A stretch of DNA of 64,000 bases from Pragia fontium DSM 5563 = ATCC 49100 (GCF_900112475.1 NZ_FOLW01000001.1:682001-746000), one strand, 5' to 3'; shown: positions 52,636 through 61,666, counted from the stretch's first letter. Notes: generated by a model from the sequence alone, not told the origin. Numbers and translations are program-made.

Positions 52636-53802
52636 TTAGTCACGTAAATAGATATCCCTTGAATAGACCTTATCGATAACATCTGATAAATCTGGTGATA
52701 CTCTATTAGTCATAATAATATCGGCACGTTGTTTAAATTCAGCCACATCACGGATGAGTTCTACTTCAATAAATCTATCACTCTCTAATAGTGGCTCATA
52801 GACAATAACACGAATATTTTTTGCTATAAGGTGCTTTATTATGCTAATTGTTGAAGATTCTCTAAAATTATCGGATTGACTCTCCATTGTTAAACGGTAA
52901 ATCCCCACTACTTCCGGTTTACGTTTAGCTATCGAATTACTGATAAAATTCTTTCGGATGGTATTAGCATCAACGATAGCATTAATTATTGAATTGGGAA
53001 TATCATGATAGCAACTTCTTAGCTGCCTTATATCTTTAGGTAGGCAATATCCCCCATAACCAAATGAAGGATTGTTATAATGATTACCGATTCTGGGATC
53101 AAGACACATGCCATCAATAATATCCTTGCTATTCAACTCATTAATTTCAGAAAAAGTATCGACTTCATTAAAAAAAGCGATCCTCATGGCCAAATATGAA
53201 TTAGATAAAAGTTTAATAGCTTCTTCCTCTGTCGATTCTGTAAGAATTACTTTAATTTCTTTTTTTATTGCACCCTGTTGAAGTAATTCAGCGAAATGTC
53301 TGGCCCTATCACTTCTCTCACCTACAACAATACGAGATGGATGCAAATTATCATACAAAGCTCGACCTTCACGTAAAAAACTCAGGAGAGAAGATAATAT
53401 TATTAGTCTGATGGGATGAGCTAATCCTTTTTGTATAGTCAATCGGCACCGTTGATTTAATAATAATGATAGTATCGGGATTAATAAGTAATACATCGCG
53501 AATTACAGCATCCACCGTTTGAGTATTAAAGCTATTACATTGTGTATCATAATCAGTTGGTGTCGCGAAAATAACGTAGTCTGCATTCTGATAGGCCATT
53601 TCTTTATTTAACGTCGCCATCAAAGCTTATTTGTCTTTGCTAAATAAGCTTTGACGCCTTCGTCATCAATGGGTGATATTTTTTGATTTAATAATGCTAC
53701 CTTCTGCACAGATATATCCAATACCACAACTTCATTATACTGTGACAATAACAGAGCATTAGATAGTCCAACATACCCCATTCCCACAATTGTTATTTTC
53801 AT
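52636..53802 (-). pseudogene. ugd: UDP-glucose 6-dehydrogenase, broken by two frameshifts
   Basis: Three frames together give a nearly full-length Ugd, which oxidises UDP-glucose to UDP-glucuronate. Piece 1 (53,620-53,802) starts MKITIVGMGYVGLSNALLLS with the NAD loop. Piece 2 (53,369-53,623) has TPTDYD and IKSTVP. Piece 3 (52,636 to about 53,380) has [20 protein letters not shown] and [15 protein letters not shown] with the catalytic Cys. The first break follows AATAAGCTT (net loss of one or four bases), the second is an extra T in a run of six after SPEF. The C-terminus is intact. Either a true pseudogene or two homopolymer-type sequencing errors. It lies 12 bases after the OYE gene. Confidence 0.88.
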
Positions 53803-53814
53803 ATAGATACCACA

Positions 53815-54879
53815 CTAATAGAGTATCTTATTACCATAGATTTCTTGGCAGTCTTTTCGGTCGAATGAATCTAAAGGCCAATTATTCTTTGCTAGTTCTA
53901 TCCATTGTGGCGTTAATAATAGCGATTTACCCACCATAGCAATATCAGCATAATTAAGAATACGATTAGCTGTATCTTGGTTATGTATCCCTCCGGCGGC
54001 AAAGAGATATCTAGACCAGTATTTTCTTACTAATGAAGCAAAGTGGAGCGTATAGCCAATCGGATCGTCTAGCATTTCAGGACAGCTTAATGAAATAATG
54101 TCAATGTCTGATTTTGCCAAAATAGCCATAGCTTGTGCGAGCTGGGACTCTTTGTTAAATAGCTTATCTGCCGCTGATGCAGAATTTTGATATGACAATC
54201 GAATAGAAAGTAAGACTTTCCCCTCTGTCGCAACTCTTAGTGCACAAAATAGGTCTGTCACGATTTTGAACCGATTCGCAATATTTCCGCCATAACAATC
54301 CTGACGATTATTAATAGACTCGGCAATAAATTGATTCAGTAAATAGCCATGAGCACAGTTAATTTCTATCCCGGCAAACCCCGCTTTAACCGCCTGTTTG
54401 GCCGAGCACACGAAACTCTCAATTAACTGATTAATTTCCTGCTGCATCATCGCCTTTGGTCTAACATAAGGCCGTTTAGTCATACGATCTAACCCACAAT
54501 GGGGAATATCACCGGAGGAAATGCAAGATCCTTCGTTCCAAGCCCGCCTATCATTAGCTAAACGTCCTGAATGATTTAACTGTATGATAGGCACCGCCCC
54601 ATAACGTCTAATTTGTTGATTAATGCTACGCCACTCCTGAACGTGCTTGTCACTATAAAATAGTGATTGCCCCATTAACGACGAAGGGGCTGTTGTTTTT
54701 ATTGCTAATGCTTCAGTGGTAATAATAGCGCAACCAGACTCTGCTCTGTTCACCAAAAGCTCGCGGCAACGAGCAGGAAACGTATCATCTAGAGCCGCCA
54801 ACCGGCTCATTGGAGCGAAGCCAATTCTATTATTCAAATTGAACTGACCAATTCTAATTGGAGAAAAGAGTGTATTCAT
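53815..54879 (-). CDS. Old Yellow Enzyme family NADH:flavin oxidoreductase
   Basis: A 354-residue FMN-dependent TIM-barrel ene-reductase. FAPMSRLAAL (about residues 21-30), IIQLNHSGR (98-106), the catalytic block GIEINCAHGYLLNQFI (170-185), NNRQDCYGG (190-198) and a late AAGGIHNQDTA are classic OYE motifs. The usual His-x-x-His/Asn pair reads Asn174-x-x-His177, so its first His is replaced; Tyr179 follows. It likely reduces an activated C=C in the operon's product. ATG 54879 lies two bases after the PP-loop gene stop, so it is coupled. Confidence 0.88.
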   Translation of the reverse strand: MNTLFSPIRIGQFNLNNRIGFAPMSRLAALDDTFPARCRELLVNRAESGCAIITTEALAIKTTAPSSLMGQSLFYSDKHVQEWRSINQQIRRYGAVPIIQLNHSGRLANDRRAWNEGSCISSGDIPHCGLDRMTKRPYVRPKAMMQQEINQLIESFVCSAKQAVKAGFAGIEINCAHGYLLNQFIAESINNRQDCYGGNIANRFKIVTDLFCALRVATEGKVLLSIRLSYQNSASAADKLFNKESQLAQAMAILAKSDIDIISLSCPEMLDDPIGYTLHFASLVRKYWSRYLFAAGGIHNQDTANRILNYADIAMVGKSLLLTPQWIELAKNNWPLDSFDRKDCQEIYGNKILY

Positions 54880-54881
54880 GA

Positions 54882-56042
54882 TCAAGAATCCAAAACTTGT
54901 GGTAATTGTCCCGATTTTACCTTACCTGACTGAATATCTTTTTCATTTATCTGAATCATTTCCTCAACGGCCGACAGCCAATCATCTGTAATATGATGCT
55001 TTTTAGCTTCATTCACGATTTGTCTCATCGGATTTAAATGAGCTTCGGATAAGCCACGTAAGGCCAGAATATGGTTGTACGTGATATCTAATGGAAACGA
55101 CTTGGGAACGCCAGCCCCGATGGATTTAAAGTTTAAGATAGTACGAATACATTTTTCACACCGACAGCAATTATGCCGTATATCATTTCCCTGCCAGCAA
55201 ACGCGTAAATTATCAATACCATTTTGCCAGTCTTTAACCATTGCTACTTTTTCCCCCCTAGTGTACTCAGCCGCATCGTGCTCAACATGAAATAAATCGG
55301 ACGATAATAAGGGATCGGTAATAGGATTTGATCCCCAAGGCAGCAATAAACTGTTATAAGGCTCCGAACTAGCGATTAAACCATAACTGTGATTTTTAGA
55401 AAAAAACATCATACTGGCCACCATACCAGTAGCAAATGCATCTTCCCAATGTTTAAGATCCTTATGCCATAACTCTCTAAAATTGGTTTTCAAAGGAAAA
55501 AGCGTGACATGAACTTCGGCCAAAATAGGAATACTGCGTCGAAAGATCGCATCATAAACATCGCCACTATCTAAAGGAATATCAAAACCATGTACCATAA
55601 CAGCGCTAGTAAGGGTTTGTTGAGATTTACCGCCCATGTGTTGAAATGTTGTAAAAGTACTATCCAATCCCCCAGAAAAGGTTTGTATGGCGTCGCCTTT
55701 TACATTAAAAACACCTTCCTCAATTTTTTTTGCACTAATGCTTACTTTACGATAACGATCAGGTCGCCAGCAAAGCCAAGCTGCTTGAAAACGTTCGATA
55801 TTTCGTATTAACGTATCACTTATCGTTCCATCGATATAAATATCCAACCCTTCACGCATTGCATAAAATAATGTGGCAATAAGAAACGTGTCAGCACGTT
55901 CGCTGATTTCATTTTTATATTTTATATTTGTCGTAAAATATAATCGATCAATTGAATCGTCCGGATTAATAATATCTGCACCAACGGTAATATTATTATC
56001 CGTTATCGAAGTACCGAAATTGTTGATGATTAAATTCTTCAT
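54882..56042 (-). CDS. PP-loop (QueC-like) ATP-dependent ligase of unknown substrate
   Basis: A 386-residue protein with the ATP-pyrophosphatase P-loop SGGLDSTFT (residues 123-131) and a C-terminal cysteine set, NCCRCEKCIRT (291-301), resembling the zinc site of QueC. QueC and relatives activate a carboxylate by adenylation and add ammonia to make an amide or nitrile; a similar activation of an unknown acid is the reasonable inference here. Residues 1-115 form an extra N-terminal domain without a family that I know. ATG 56042 follows TTGGAG. It starts 19 bases after the redoxin stop. Confidence 0.75.
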   Translation of the reverse strand: MKNLIINNFGTSITDNNITVGADIINPDDSIDRLYFTTNIKYKNEISERADTFLIATLFYAMREGLDIYIDGTISDTLIRNIERFQAAWLCWRPDRYRKVSISAKKIEEGVFNVKGDAIQTFSGGLDSTFTTFQHMGGKSQQTLTSAVMVHGFDIPLDSGDVYDAIFRRSIPILAEVHVTLFPLKTNFRELWHKDLKHWEDAFATGMVASMMFFSKNHSYGLIASSEPYNSLLLPWGSNPITDPLLSSDLFHVEHDAAEYTRGEKVAMVKDWQNGIDNLRVCWQGNDIRHNCCRCEKCIRTILNFKSIGAGVPKSFPLDITYNHILALRGLSEAHLNPMRQIVNEAKKHHITDDWLSAVEEMIQINEKDIQSGKVKSGQLPQVLDS

Positions 56043-56061
56043 GCTTGACTCCAATTAATAA

Positions 56062-56631
56062 TTATAAGTCGCAATATTCTTCAGGTAACCAATGCTCATC
56101 TTTACCTGCCCATTTAACAGTACAGCCTTTAGGTTCAGTTATAGGGGCTGATATAACTTCACCCAAAGTTAATGAATTCAGTGCATCCTCTAATTCATGA
56201 GTTGTAGCCAGTGATTCATCACGAGGGAAATCATCTAACCGACCTCGATAAACTAGTTGTCGACTCTCATTAAAAACAAAAAAATGTGGAGTTCTTATCG
56301 CTCCATAAGCTTGTACAACTTCTTGCTTTTTATCGTAAAGATAAGGAAATTTCATACCCCAAGCATCTGCAAAACTAGACATATAGTGAAAAGCATCACT
56401 GCTATAATGACTATCATCATTTGAGTTAATAGCAACAAATGAAATCTGCTCATATTTATTGGCTAGTTTTACTATACGCGTCATTGTTCCTTTAACCATC
56501 GGACAATGATTACAAATAAATGCAATTACAATATTTGGCGCAGTAAAATCTCGTAATGAATAAACAATTCCATTTGCGCCTGCAAGCGTAAAGTTAGGGG
56601 CTTGTTGTCCAATGTCCAGTGTAAATCCCAT
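56062..56631 (-). CDS. Redoxin (AhpC/TSA-like) protein with CNHCP motif
   Basis: A 189-residue thioredoxin-fold protein. The motif FICNHCPMVKG puts two cysteines at residues 40 and 43 (CxxC), of the PRX-like1 group; INSNDDSHYSSDAF and TPHFFVFNESRQLVYRGRLDD support it. It may be a thiol-disulfide reductant for another enzyme of the operon or a peroxidase. AGGAG precedes the ATG, within the end of the VOC gene, with a one-base gap. Confidence 0.82.
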   Translation of the reverse strand: MGFTLDIGQQAPNFTLAGANGIVYSLRDFTAPNIVIAFICNHCPMVKGTMTRIVKLANKYEQISFVAINSNDDSHYSSDAFHYMSSFADAWGMKFPYLYDKKQEVVQAYGAIRTPHFFVFNESRQLVYRGRLDDFPRDESLATTHELEDALNSLTLGEVISAPITEPKGCTVKWAGKDEHWLPEEYCDL

Positions 56632-56632
56632 G

Positions 56633-57091
56633 TTATAACTCCTTATAACTGATTAATTCAATAATGTTATTTTCCAGATCGCGCATATAAATAAACTCGA
56701 TAATGTTATGTACAGTTTTAATTCTTACTGGGAATTTCGTGACTAAAGTGAATTTTAGCTTTTGCTGTTCAAGAGCCTCAATAACAGAATTAATATCATC
56801 AACTTCAAAAGCAAGATGACGAATTCCACTAGTATTTACCCGTTTTTCGTCAACAGTATCATGATGATCATCAAACTGGGTTAACTCTAAAGTGAACGCT
56901 AATGATGAACTATATAAATGAATAGTCCGAGCTGTCATTCCGGGCAAACCAATACCGGTTTGAAACTCATAACTATCTAGAGTAATATCTTTGATCACAT
57001 CTGCATTCAGTAATATCTGATAAAACAAACTAAGATAGTCAATATCCTTAGTAATAATAGCCGTATGTAAATGACGTTTAAGCAACCCCAT
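56633..57091 (-). CDS. VOC (glyoxalase/dioxygenase) superfamily protein
   Basis: A 152-residue protein with two VOC-fold repeats: LHTAIITKDIDYLSLFYQIL at the start and IRHLAFEVDDINSVIEALEQ in the middle. The metal-ligand pattern is partly visible (H8, E65-type TLELTQF, H93, and the final NNIIELISY with Glu). Members are isomerases, dioxygenases or resistance proteins. ATG 57091 overlaps the end of the dehydrogenase gene by 14 bases; a longer start at 57142 would lengthen the overlap. Confidence 0.75.
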   Translation of the reverse strand: MGLLKRHLHTAIITKDIDYLSLFYQILLNADVIKDITLDSYEFQTGIGLPGMTARTIHLYSSSLAFTLELTQFDDHHDTVDEKRVNTSGIRHLAFEVDDINSVIEALEQQKLKFTLVTKFPVRIKTVHNIIEFIYMRDLENNIIELISYKEL

Positions 57092-58316
57092 TATTGGTAC
57101 TCTCACTATTTGATTTAGCAAACATTGACGGTAATATTTCATTGAACTTATTAATATTGACTTGTTCTATGAAATTATTCATGGCGTTTTTCGCATCTCC
57201 ATTTAACACATAATTATTAATCATTAGTTTATAAACCAAACTTAGATCAATATTATGTATTTCTTCCTGAAGTCTATCCTCCTGTTTTCTTGACTTATCA
57301 ATGATATTTAATAAGCGCTCACTAGTGTAGATCAAATCATTAATCGTAGAAAGACGGTCTTTACGATGATTAATTAAAGCATCAATAGCGAAAGAAAACA
57401 TATTATACATATTATCATCTCGCTCTATGCATAAATACTTTTTAACAATTCTGTTACCCCTTAATAATACAACGCTAGCTTTAATATCATTTAACTCCTC
57501 ACAAATTGGTGAGTAAATCGAATGAATGGTGTAATCATTACTACAAAATATATCAAGTGTTCTTGTTATCTCAGAATGTTGCAAATTAGAATAATGAATT
57601 GCCACTTTATTTTTACCAAAATAATCAATAACAACACCAAGTCCGTGAGAATTAATACACTCATCATTTTTAACCATATCTTCAGCCATAGAGTAAATAG
57701 TCCTACCACTTTGACCAAAAATATCATCAGCAATATATAATTGATGAGGGATCTCAATTTCAAAAGCTGTTGGGGCATGCTCTCTTGTAAACGCCCTGCC
57801 TGAAAAAGATTCCTGTACTCTATTCTTAGAAAAATTTGTTAACAACATTTCAGGTAAAATCTCAAACTCTTGGAGCAGCTCTTTAATCTTATATTGTACA
57901 AATGAATATAAATAATTCCTCACCATAAAAACATCAGCATTTTTAATAAGTGAAACTATTTCACTATTTATTCCCTCCCGAATAAGAATCGGTTTTTCAA
58001 TAATTATTTTCTTAAATCCTAATTTTAAAGCATGGCAGAACTCATCAAATAAAATTGCTGATGGTAAGCACAGATCAATAATGTCATTTTCTCTGTCGTA
58101 AATGTGATTATCATGGATTAAGGCCTCTAAGGTTGGCCATATTTTCAATCGTTGTTTTTTTTCCTCACATAACTTTAATAAATCTTTACCAGGAGTCATT
58201 CCAGGATCAACAAAAAGAAATTCTACATCTGGCAACGTTTGACTGTCTATCATCTTCAAGTACGAATTGAGATGTAAGTAGCCCGCTTTACCCGCCCCGA
58301 GCAGAATTATCCTCAT
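57078..58316 (-). CDS. Gfo/Idh/MocA family NAD(P)-dependent dehydrogenase
   Basis: A 412-residue oxidoreductase. The Rossmann loop GAGKAG (residues 7-12) and the EKP signature (107-109) are those of Gfo/Idh/MocA enzymes, which oxidise or reduce sugar and inositol hydroxyls. The C-terminal part is A+T rich in code and diverged; the 360-410 tail has low complexity in Asn/Ser. Its start overlaps the cupin stop by four bases (ATGA). Confidence 0.8.
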   Translation of the reverse strand: MRIILLGAGKAGYLHLNSYLKMIDSQTLPDVEFLFVDPGMTPGKDLLKLCEEKKQRLKIWPTLEALIHDNHIYDRENDIIDLCLPSAILFDEFCHALKLGFKKIIIEKPILIREGINSEIVSLIKNADVFMVRNYLYSFVQYKIKELLQEFEILPEMLLTNFSKNRVQESFSGRAFTREHAPTAFEIEIPHQLYIADDIFGQSGRTIYSMAEDMVKNDECINSHGLGVVIDYFGKNKVAIHYSNLQHSEITRTLDIFCSNDYTIHSIYSPICEELNDIKASVVLLRGNRIVKKYLCIERDDNMYNMFSFAIDALINHRKDRLSTINDLIYTSERLLNIIDKSRKQEDRLQEEIHNIDLSLVYKLMINNYVLNGDAKNAMNNFIEQVNINKFNEILPSMFAKSNSESTNNGVA

Positions 58317-58690
58317 TCTTTAACCTCGCGATGCACAACTGCACCATTAAAGGTTAATTCTGCAACGTGAAGCGCCAGATATTTGATAGGCTTATCGCCA
58401 ACGGCACGAATTCTATGTTTGGTATTTTTGGGTATTTGAATACAACCCATAGGATTAAGCACGATACTATGTCCATCGATCTCAACCACTGCTTGCCCAT
58501 CTATCAGCAAATAGATTTCAGAGGTGTCAGGGTGGTAATGTTCTTTACCTCCTTTACCTGGTTCAGCACTCGCTAATGCAGAACGAATAATATGTGAGCC
58601 AGCTTCATATTCTGAAGCAAAAATAAGTGCACGGCTAACATCACCACCATACACAGATTTAACATCCAGTTTTCTTGAATAATCATTCAT
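58313..58690 (-). CDS. Small single-domain cupin
   Basis: A 125-residue cupin. Motif 1 KEHYHPDTSEIYLLIDG carries His51, His53 and Glu58, and motif 2 PMGCIQIPKNTKHRI carries His92, a normal metal set. Such proteins are isomerases, epimerases or dioxygenases. ATG 58690 has GGTGA at five bases; an ATG four codons earlier (58702), which overlaps the aldolase stop, is possible. Between the aldolase and dehydrogenase genes. Confidence 0.78.
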   Translation of the reverse strand: MNDYSRKLDVKSVYGGDVSRALIFASEYEAGSHIIRSALASAEPGKGGKEHYHPDTSEIYLLIDGQAVVEIDGHSIVLNPMGCIQIPKNTKHRIRAVGDKPIKYLALHVAELTFNGAVVHREVKE

Positions 58691-58695
58691 ATAAA

Positions 58696-59589
58696 TCACC
58701 ATAATTCCGTTTTTTTAATGAGCATATTGAGTGTCTCAAACTTATCTATTTCTAATGCTGTCAACGGTAGCCGAGTTGGACCACAGTCAAAATGACAACG
58801 CTTAAAAATTTCTTTGACCGCAATAGGATTAGTCGATAAATACATAGCCCTAAATAATGGGTGGTATTTTTTATAGAGTTCTCTGGCTGTGACAAAATCA
58901 TTATTATTGATGGCTGCAGTGGCAATCGATGCCATTATTCTCGGTATAATATTAGCCGCGACAGAAATATGTCCATGAGCACCTAATAACATCGCAGGTA
59001 AAGCAGAGAAGTCATTACCAGATAGCACAACAAAATCCTGATTCTTAGTTACCTCTAACAACTCTCCAAATCTCCGAATACTTTGATTACCTTCCTTCAT
59101 ACCTGCAATATGTGGGTGTTTTGCTAAGACACTGATACTGTCAATAGATATATCTACAGTTGTTCTGTCTGGTAAATTGTGAATAAGAAGAGGAATGTTA
59201 GAATCTTCTGCAATATTCAAAAAATAGGCCTCAATCCCAGCTTTAGTTGGTGGATCAAGATAAGGTGTAAAGGCAAGTACAGCTGAAACACCAATTTTTT
59301 CAGCCTCGGAAATCAGTGATTTAGTCCTAGCCAAACATTCCGTTCCCATATCAGGTATAATCATAGCCCGACCATCGGCATACCTGTGTGTAATATCGAC
59401 AATTTTAATTTTTTCTTCGTCAGTTAACGCAGCTGTTTCACCAGTAACACCATTTGGGCATAATTTAGTAATACCATGATTAATTTGAAAATCGACTAAT
59501 TTTTTTAGGGTCTTTTCACATATATCTCCTTTTGCATTAAATGGAGTTATGAGTGTGGTAAATATTCCCGATAGCATTTTCTTATTCAT
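58696..59589 (-). CDS. DapA-like (DHDPS/NAL family) pyruvate aldolase, non-canonical active site
   Basis: A 297-residue class I aldolase barrel. The Schiff-base Lys is K165 in IAGMKEGNQ, and the pyruvate-binding loop reads PNGVTGET (residues 45-52). In DapA the catalytic Tyr133 lies in YNVPxRT; here the segment is IHNLPDRT, so His137 takes its place, and the first Thr of the GTTGE loop is Val48. The enzyme is therefore unlikely to make dihydrodipicolinate and probably joins or splits another pyruvate-type substrate. AAAAGGA precedes the ATG. Twenty bases after the aminotransferase stop. Confidence 0.83.
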   Translation of the reverse strand: MNKKMLSGIFTTLITPFNAKGDICEKTLKKLVDFQINHGITKLCPNGVTGETAALTDEEKIKIVDITHRYADGRAMIIPDMGTECLARTKSLISEAEKIGVSAVLAFTPYLDPPTKAGIEAYFLNIAEDSNIPLLIHNLPDRTTVDISIDSISVLAKHPHIAGMKEGNQSIRRFGELLEVTKNQDFVVLSGNDFSALPAMLLGAHGHISVAANIIPRIMASIATAAINNNDFVTARELYKKYHPLFRAMYLSTNPIAVKEIFKRCHFDCGPTRLPLTALEIDKFETLNMLIKKTELW

Positions 59590-59609
59590 ATTAAATCCTT
59601 TTTAATAAC

Positions 59610-60758
59610 TTAATTTTTTATATATTCATTCCATGCCGCAATTAAACCAATGGCTTCATATTTCCGTGACTGAAGCAGGCAAAGCGTTATTTCAAGAGCT
59701 GTGAGCAAATGAAGAATATCTTCAGGCGTAACAGCACCAATATGACCAATTCTGATAACTTTGCCTTTCAGATGATCTTGACCATTGGCAATCATGATAT
59801 GAAATCGTTCTTTCAAATTGTTGATAATATCTTGAGCACAAAGTGAATCAGGCAGCTTGGCAACCGTAACAGCATTACCCATTTCGTCCTCACGACAATA
59901 AAGCTCAAGCCCCATTGCTTGTATGCCTTTACGACACAGATTGGCACAAAATTTATGCCGCTCCCATATTGGCTCAATGCCTTCTGCAACCATAGCGTTC
60001 GTAGCTGCATGAACACCAAGAATTAAACTTGTAGCTGTTGAGTTAGGCGTCGTCTGGTTATCACCATTGATTAAATGAGAGTAGTAATCAAAATAGACTG
60101 TTTGACTTATTTCGGTTGATTTTTCAATTAACTCGCGGCTTGCACAAATAAAAGCCAACCCCGGCGGGTTCATAAAACCTTTATGAGAAGCACTAATGAC
60201 AACATCAATTTTCCATTCATCTTTTAGTAATGGCTGCACACCAATCGTTGCCATAGCATCAACAACAAGCTTAGCTTTAGCCTCCTTACATTTTTCACTT
60301 AGTTGCTTAACATCAACAACCAATCCCGTTGACGTCTCACAATGGCTGACAAAAACGAAATCAGGACATACATTCCTCATTGCAGTTTCAATATTTATCA
60401 ACGGAATTGATTCCCCTGAGGGACAAGTCAAGATAGAAATATTTTTAACGTTATGCTTTTTTAAAATATCGATCCAGCGGTGACTATATTTACCTGAATC
60501 AATGATAAGAGCCGTATCATTTTGTGATACTAGATTTGCGACAACCGACTCCATCATTCCGGTCCCAGAACTTGGCATTAATAAAATGGGGTCTTGGGTT
60601 TGAAAAATATATTGGAGATTACTTTGTAATTCAGAATATATATTTTTAAAACGCTCATCTCTATGATGCAAGATATCAGATATTGAAGCCAACCTTACTG
60701 GTAATGGGATATTTCCCGGTCCTGGGGTATGTATTTTTAGTTCATTAAAATGAGCCAT
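59610..60758 (-). CDS. Class V PLP-dependent aminotransferase (serine/alanine-glyoxylate type)
   Basis: A 382-residue fold-type I enzyme of the AGT/SgaA/PucG group. TPGPGN (residues 11-16), the phosphate-binding SGTG (64-67), LVVDAMATIG with Asp167 for the pyridine nitrogen, and ISASHKGFMNPPG with the Schiff-base Lys193 are all present. It likely transfers an amino group between glyoxylate, pyruvate or a related oxo acid. AGGGAG precedes the ATG. First gene of the ten-gene operon, 73-94 bases downstream of a perfect CRP-type site. Confidence 0.85.
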   Translation of the reverse strand: MAHFNELKIHTPGPGNIPLPVRLASISDILHHRDERFKNIYSELQSNLQYIFQTQDPILLMPSSGTGMMESVVANLVSQNDTALIIDSGKYSHRWIDILKKHNVKNISILTCPSGESIPLINIETAMRNVCPDFVFVSHCETSTGLVVDVKQLSEKCKEAKAKLVVDAMATIGVQPLLKDEWKIDVVISASHKGFMNPPGLAFICASRELIEKSTEISQTVYFDYYSHLINGDNQTTPNSTATSLILGVHAATNAMVAEGIEPIWERHKFCANLCRKGIQAMGLELYCREDEMGNAVTVAKLPDSLCAQDIINNLKERFHIMIANGQDHLKGKVIRIGHIGAVTPEDILHLLTALEITLCLLQSRKYEAIGLIAAWNEYIKN

Positions 60759-60830
60759 TATATCTCCCTGTCCAATTAATTTAATCTTACTTGTTTATTT
60801 GCTTATTAATTGCACAAAAGAGTATGACCT

Positions 60831-60852
60831 TACTGTGACAAACATCACATAC
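60831..60852. promoter_or_regulatory. Predicted CRP (cAMP receptor protein) site
   Basis: TGTGA (60,834-60,838), six bases, TCACA (60,845-60,849): both half-sites match the CRP consensus exactly. The centre lies 83 bases upstream of the first operon start. If a class II promoter is used, transcription would begin near 60,800, and A+T-rich minus-strand sequence (TTAATA) lies in about the right place for a -10 element. Confidence 0.65.
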
Positions 60853-61466
60853 TTTCAAATAAAACCAAAATTTCCTGATCTAAATCATTTAGTTATGAAA
60901 TTGCAACACGTTTAATGGGAACTATTAGGTTTATAAAAAATTTTAATCACCTATAAAATGAACAGTTTATAAATAAAATTACTTTATATAACAGTTGGAC
61001 AAGTTGTGGGCGTTGTACATCAAGTTTATGACTAATAAATTGAATTAAGATTTTTTACATATGTTTTTTAAAACAAAACGAGCATTGTTAGCCAACAACT
61101 CAATAGGAATTTTGATATCAGATTTAAAATCAAAGAAAAATCATTAATAGTTCAACCACTATAAAATGAGTTTAGGATAATAATCCTTTAATAATTGCTT
61201 ACTAACTTTACGGCACAGATAAGACAGCGTTAAAGCCTATTGATGGTGTCCACTTCCCTACAGTAGGAACAGTGAATCATTTGAGAAACAAACTTAGAAT
61301 ATCATAGAGTTGATTATTTTTTCTTGGTTTTCCATTACGAACTATTGATTGCATCAGTAGGCGGCCCCCTGAGATTAGAATCAATAAAGTTGGATTCTCA
61401 AGATTAAGAAGTCGAAAACGCTAAAGATACAAAAATTGAGTTTATTAGAACCCTAAGAAGAAAACT
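60853..61466. other. 614-base A+T-rich gap beside the tRNA-Gly genes
   Basis: Between the operon promoter and the 3' end of the first tRNA-Gly. I see no gene, integrase, insertion sequence or direct copy of the tRNA 3' end. It is strongly A+T rich, as in foreign DNA inserted at tRNA genes. Confidence 0.5.
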
Positions 61467-61542
<76 letters not shown>

Positions 61543-61590
61543 ATTAAGCGAAGCCTAACTTTCTGATACTGCTAACAACTATCTAAATTT

Positions 61591-61666
<76 letters not shown>

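Noticed and set aside
53615-53645. CTT TGA at the first ugd break resembles the prfB programmed +1 frameshift site
   Set aside because: A +1 shift there leads to a stop six codons on and not to the frame that continues Ugd, so it is a mutation or error and not recoding.
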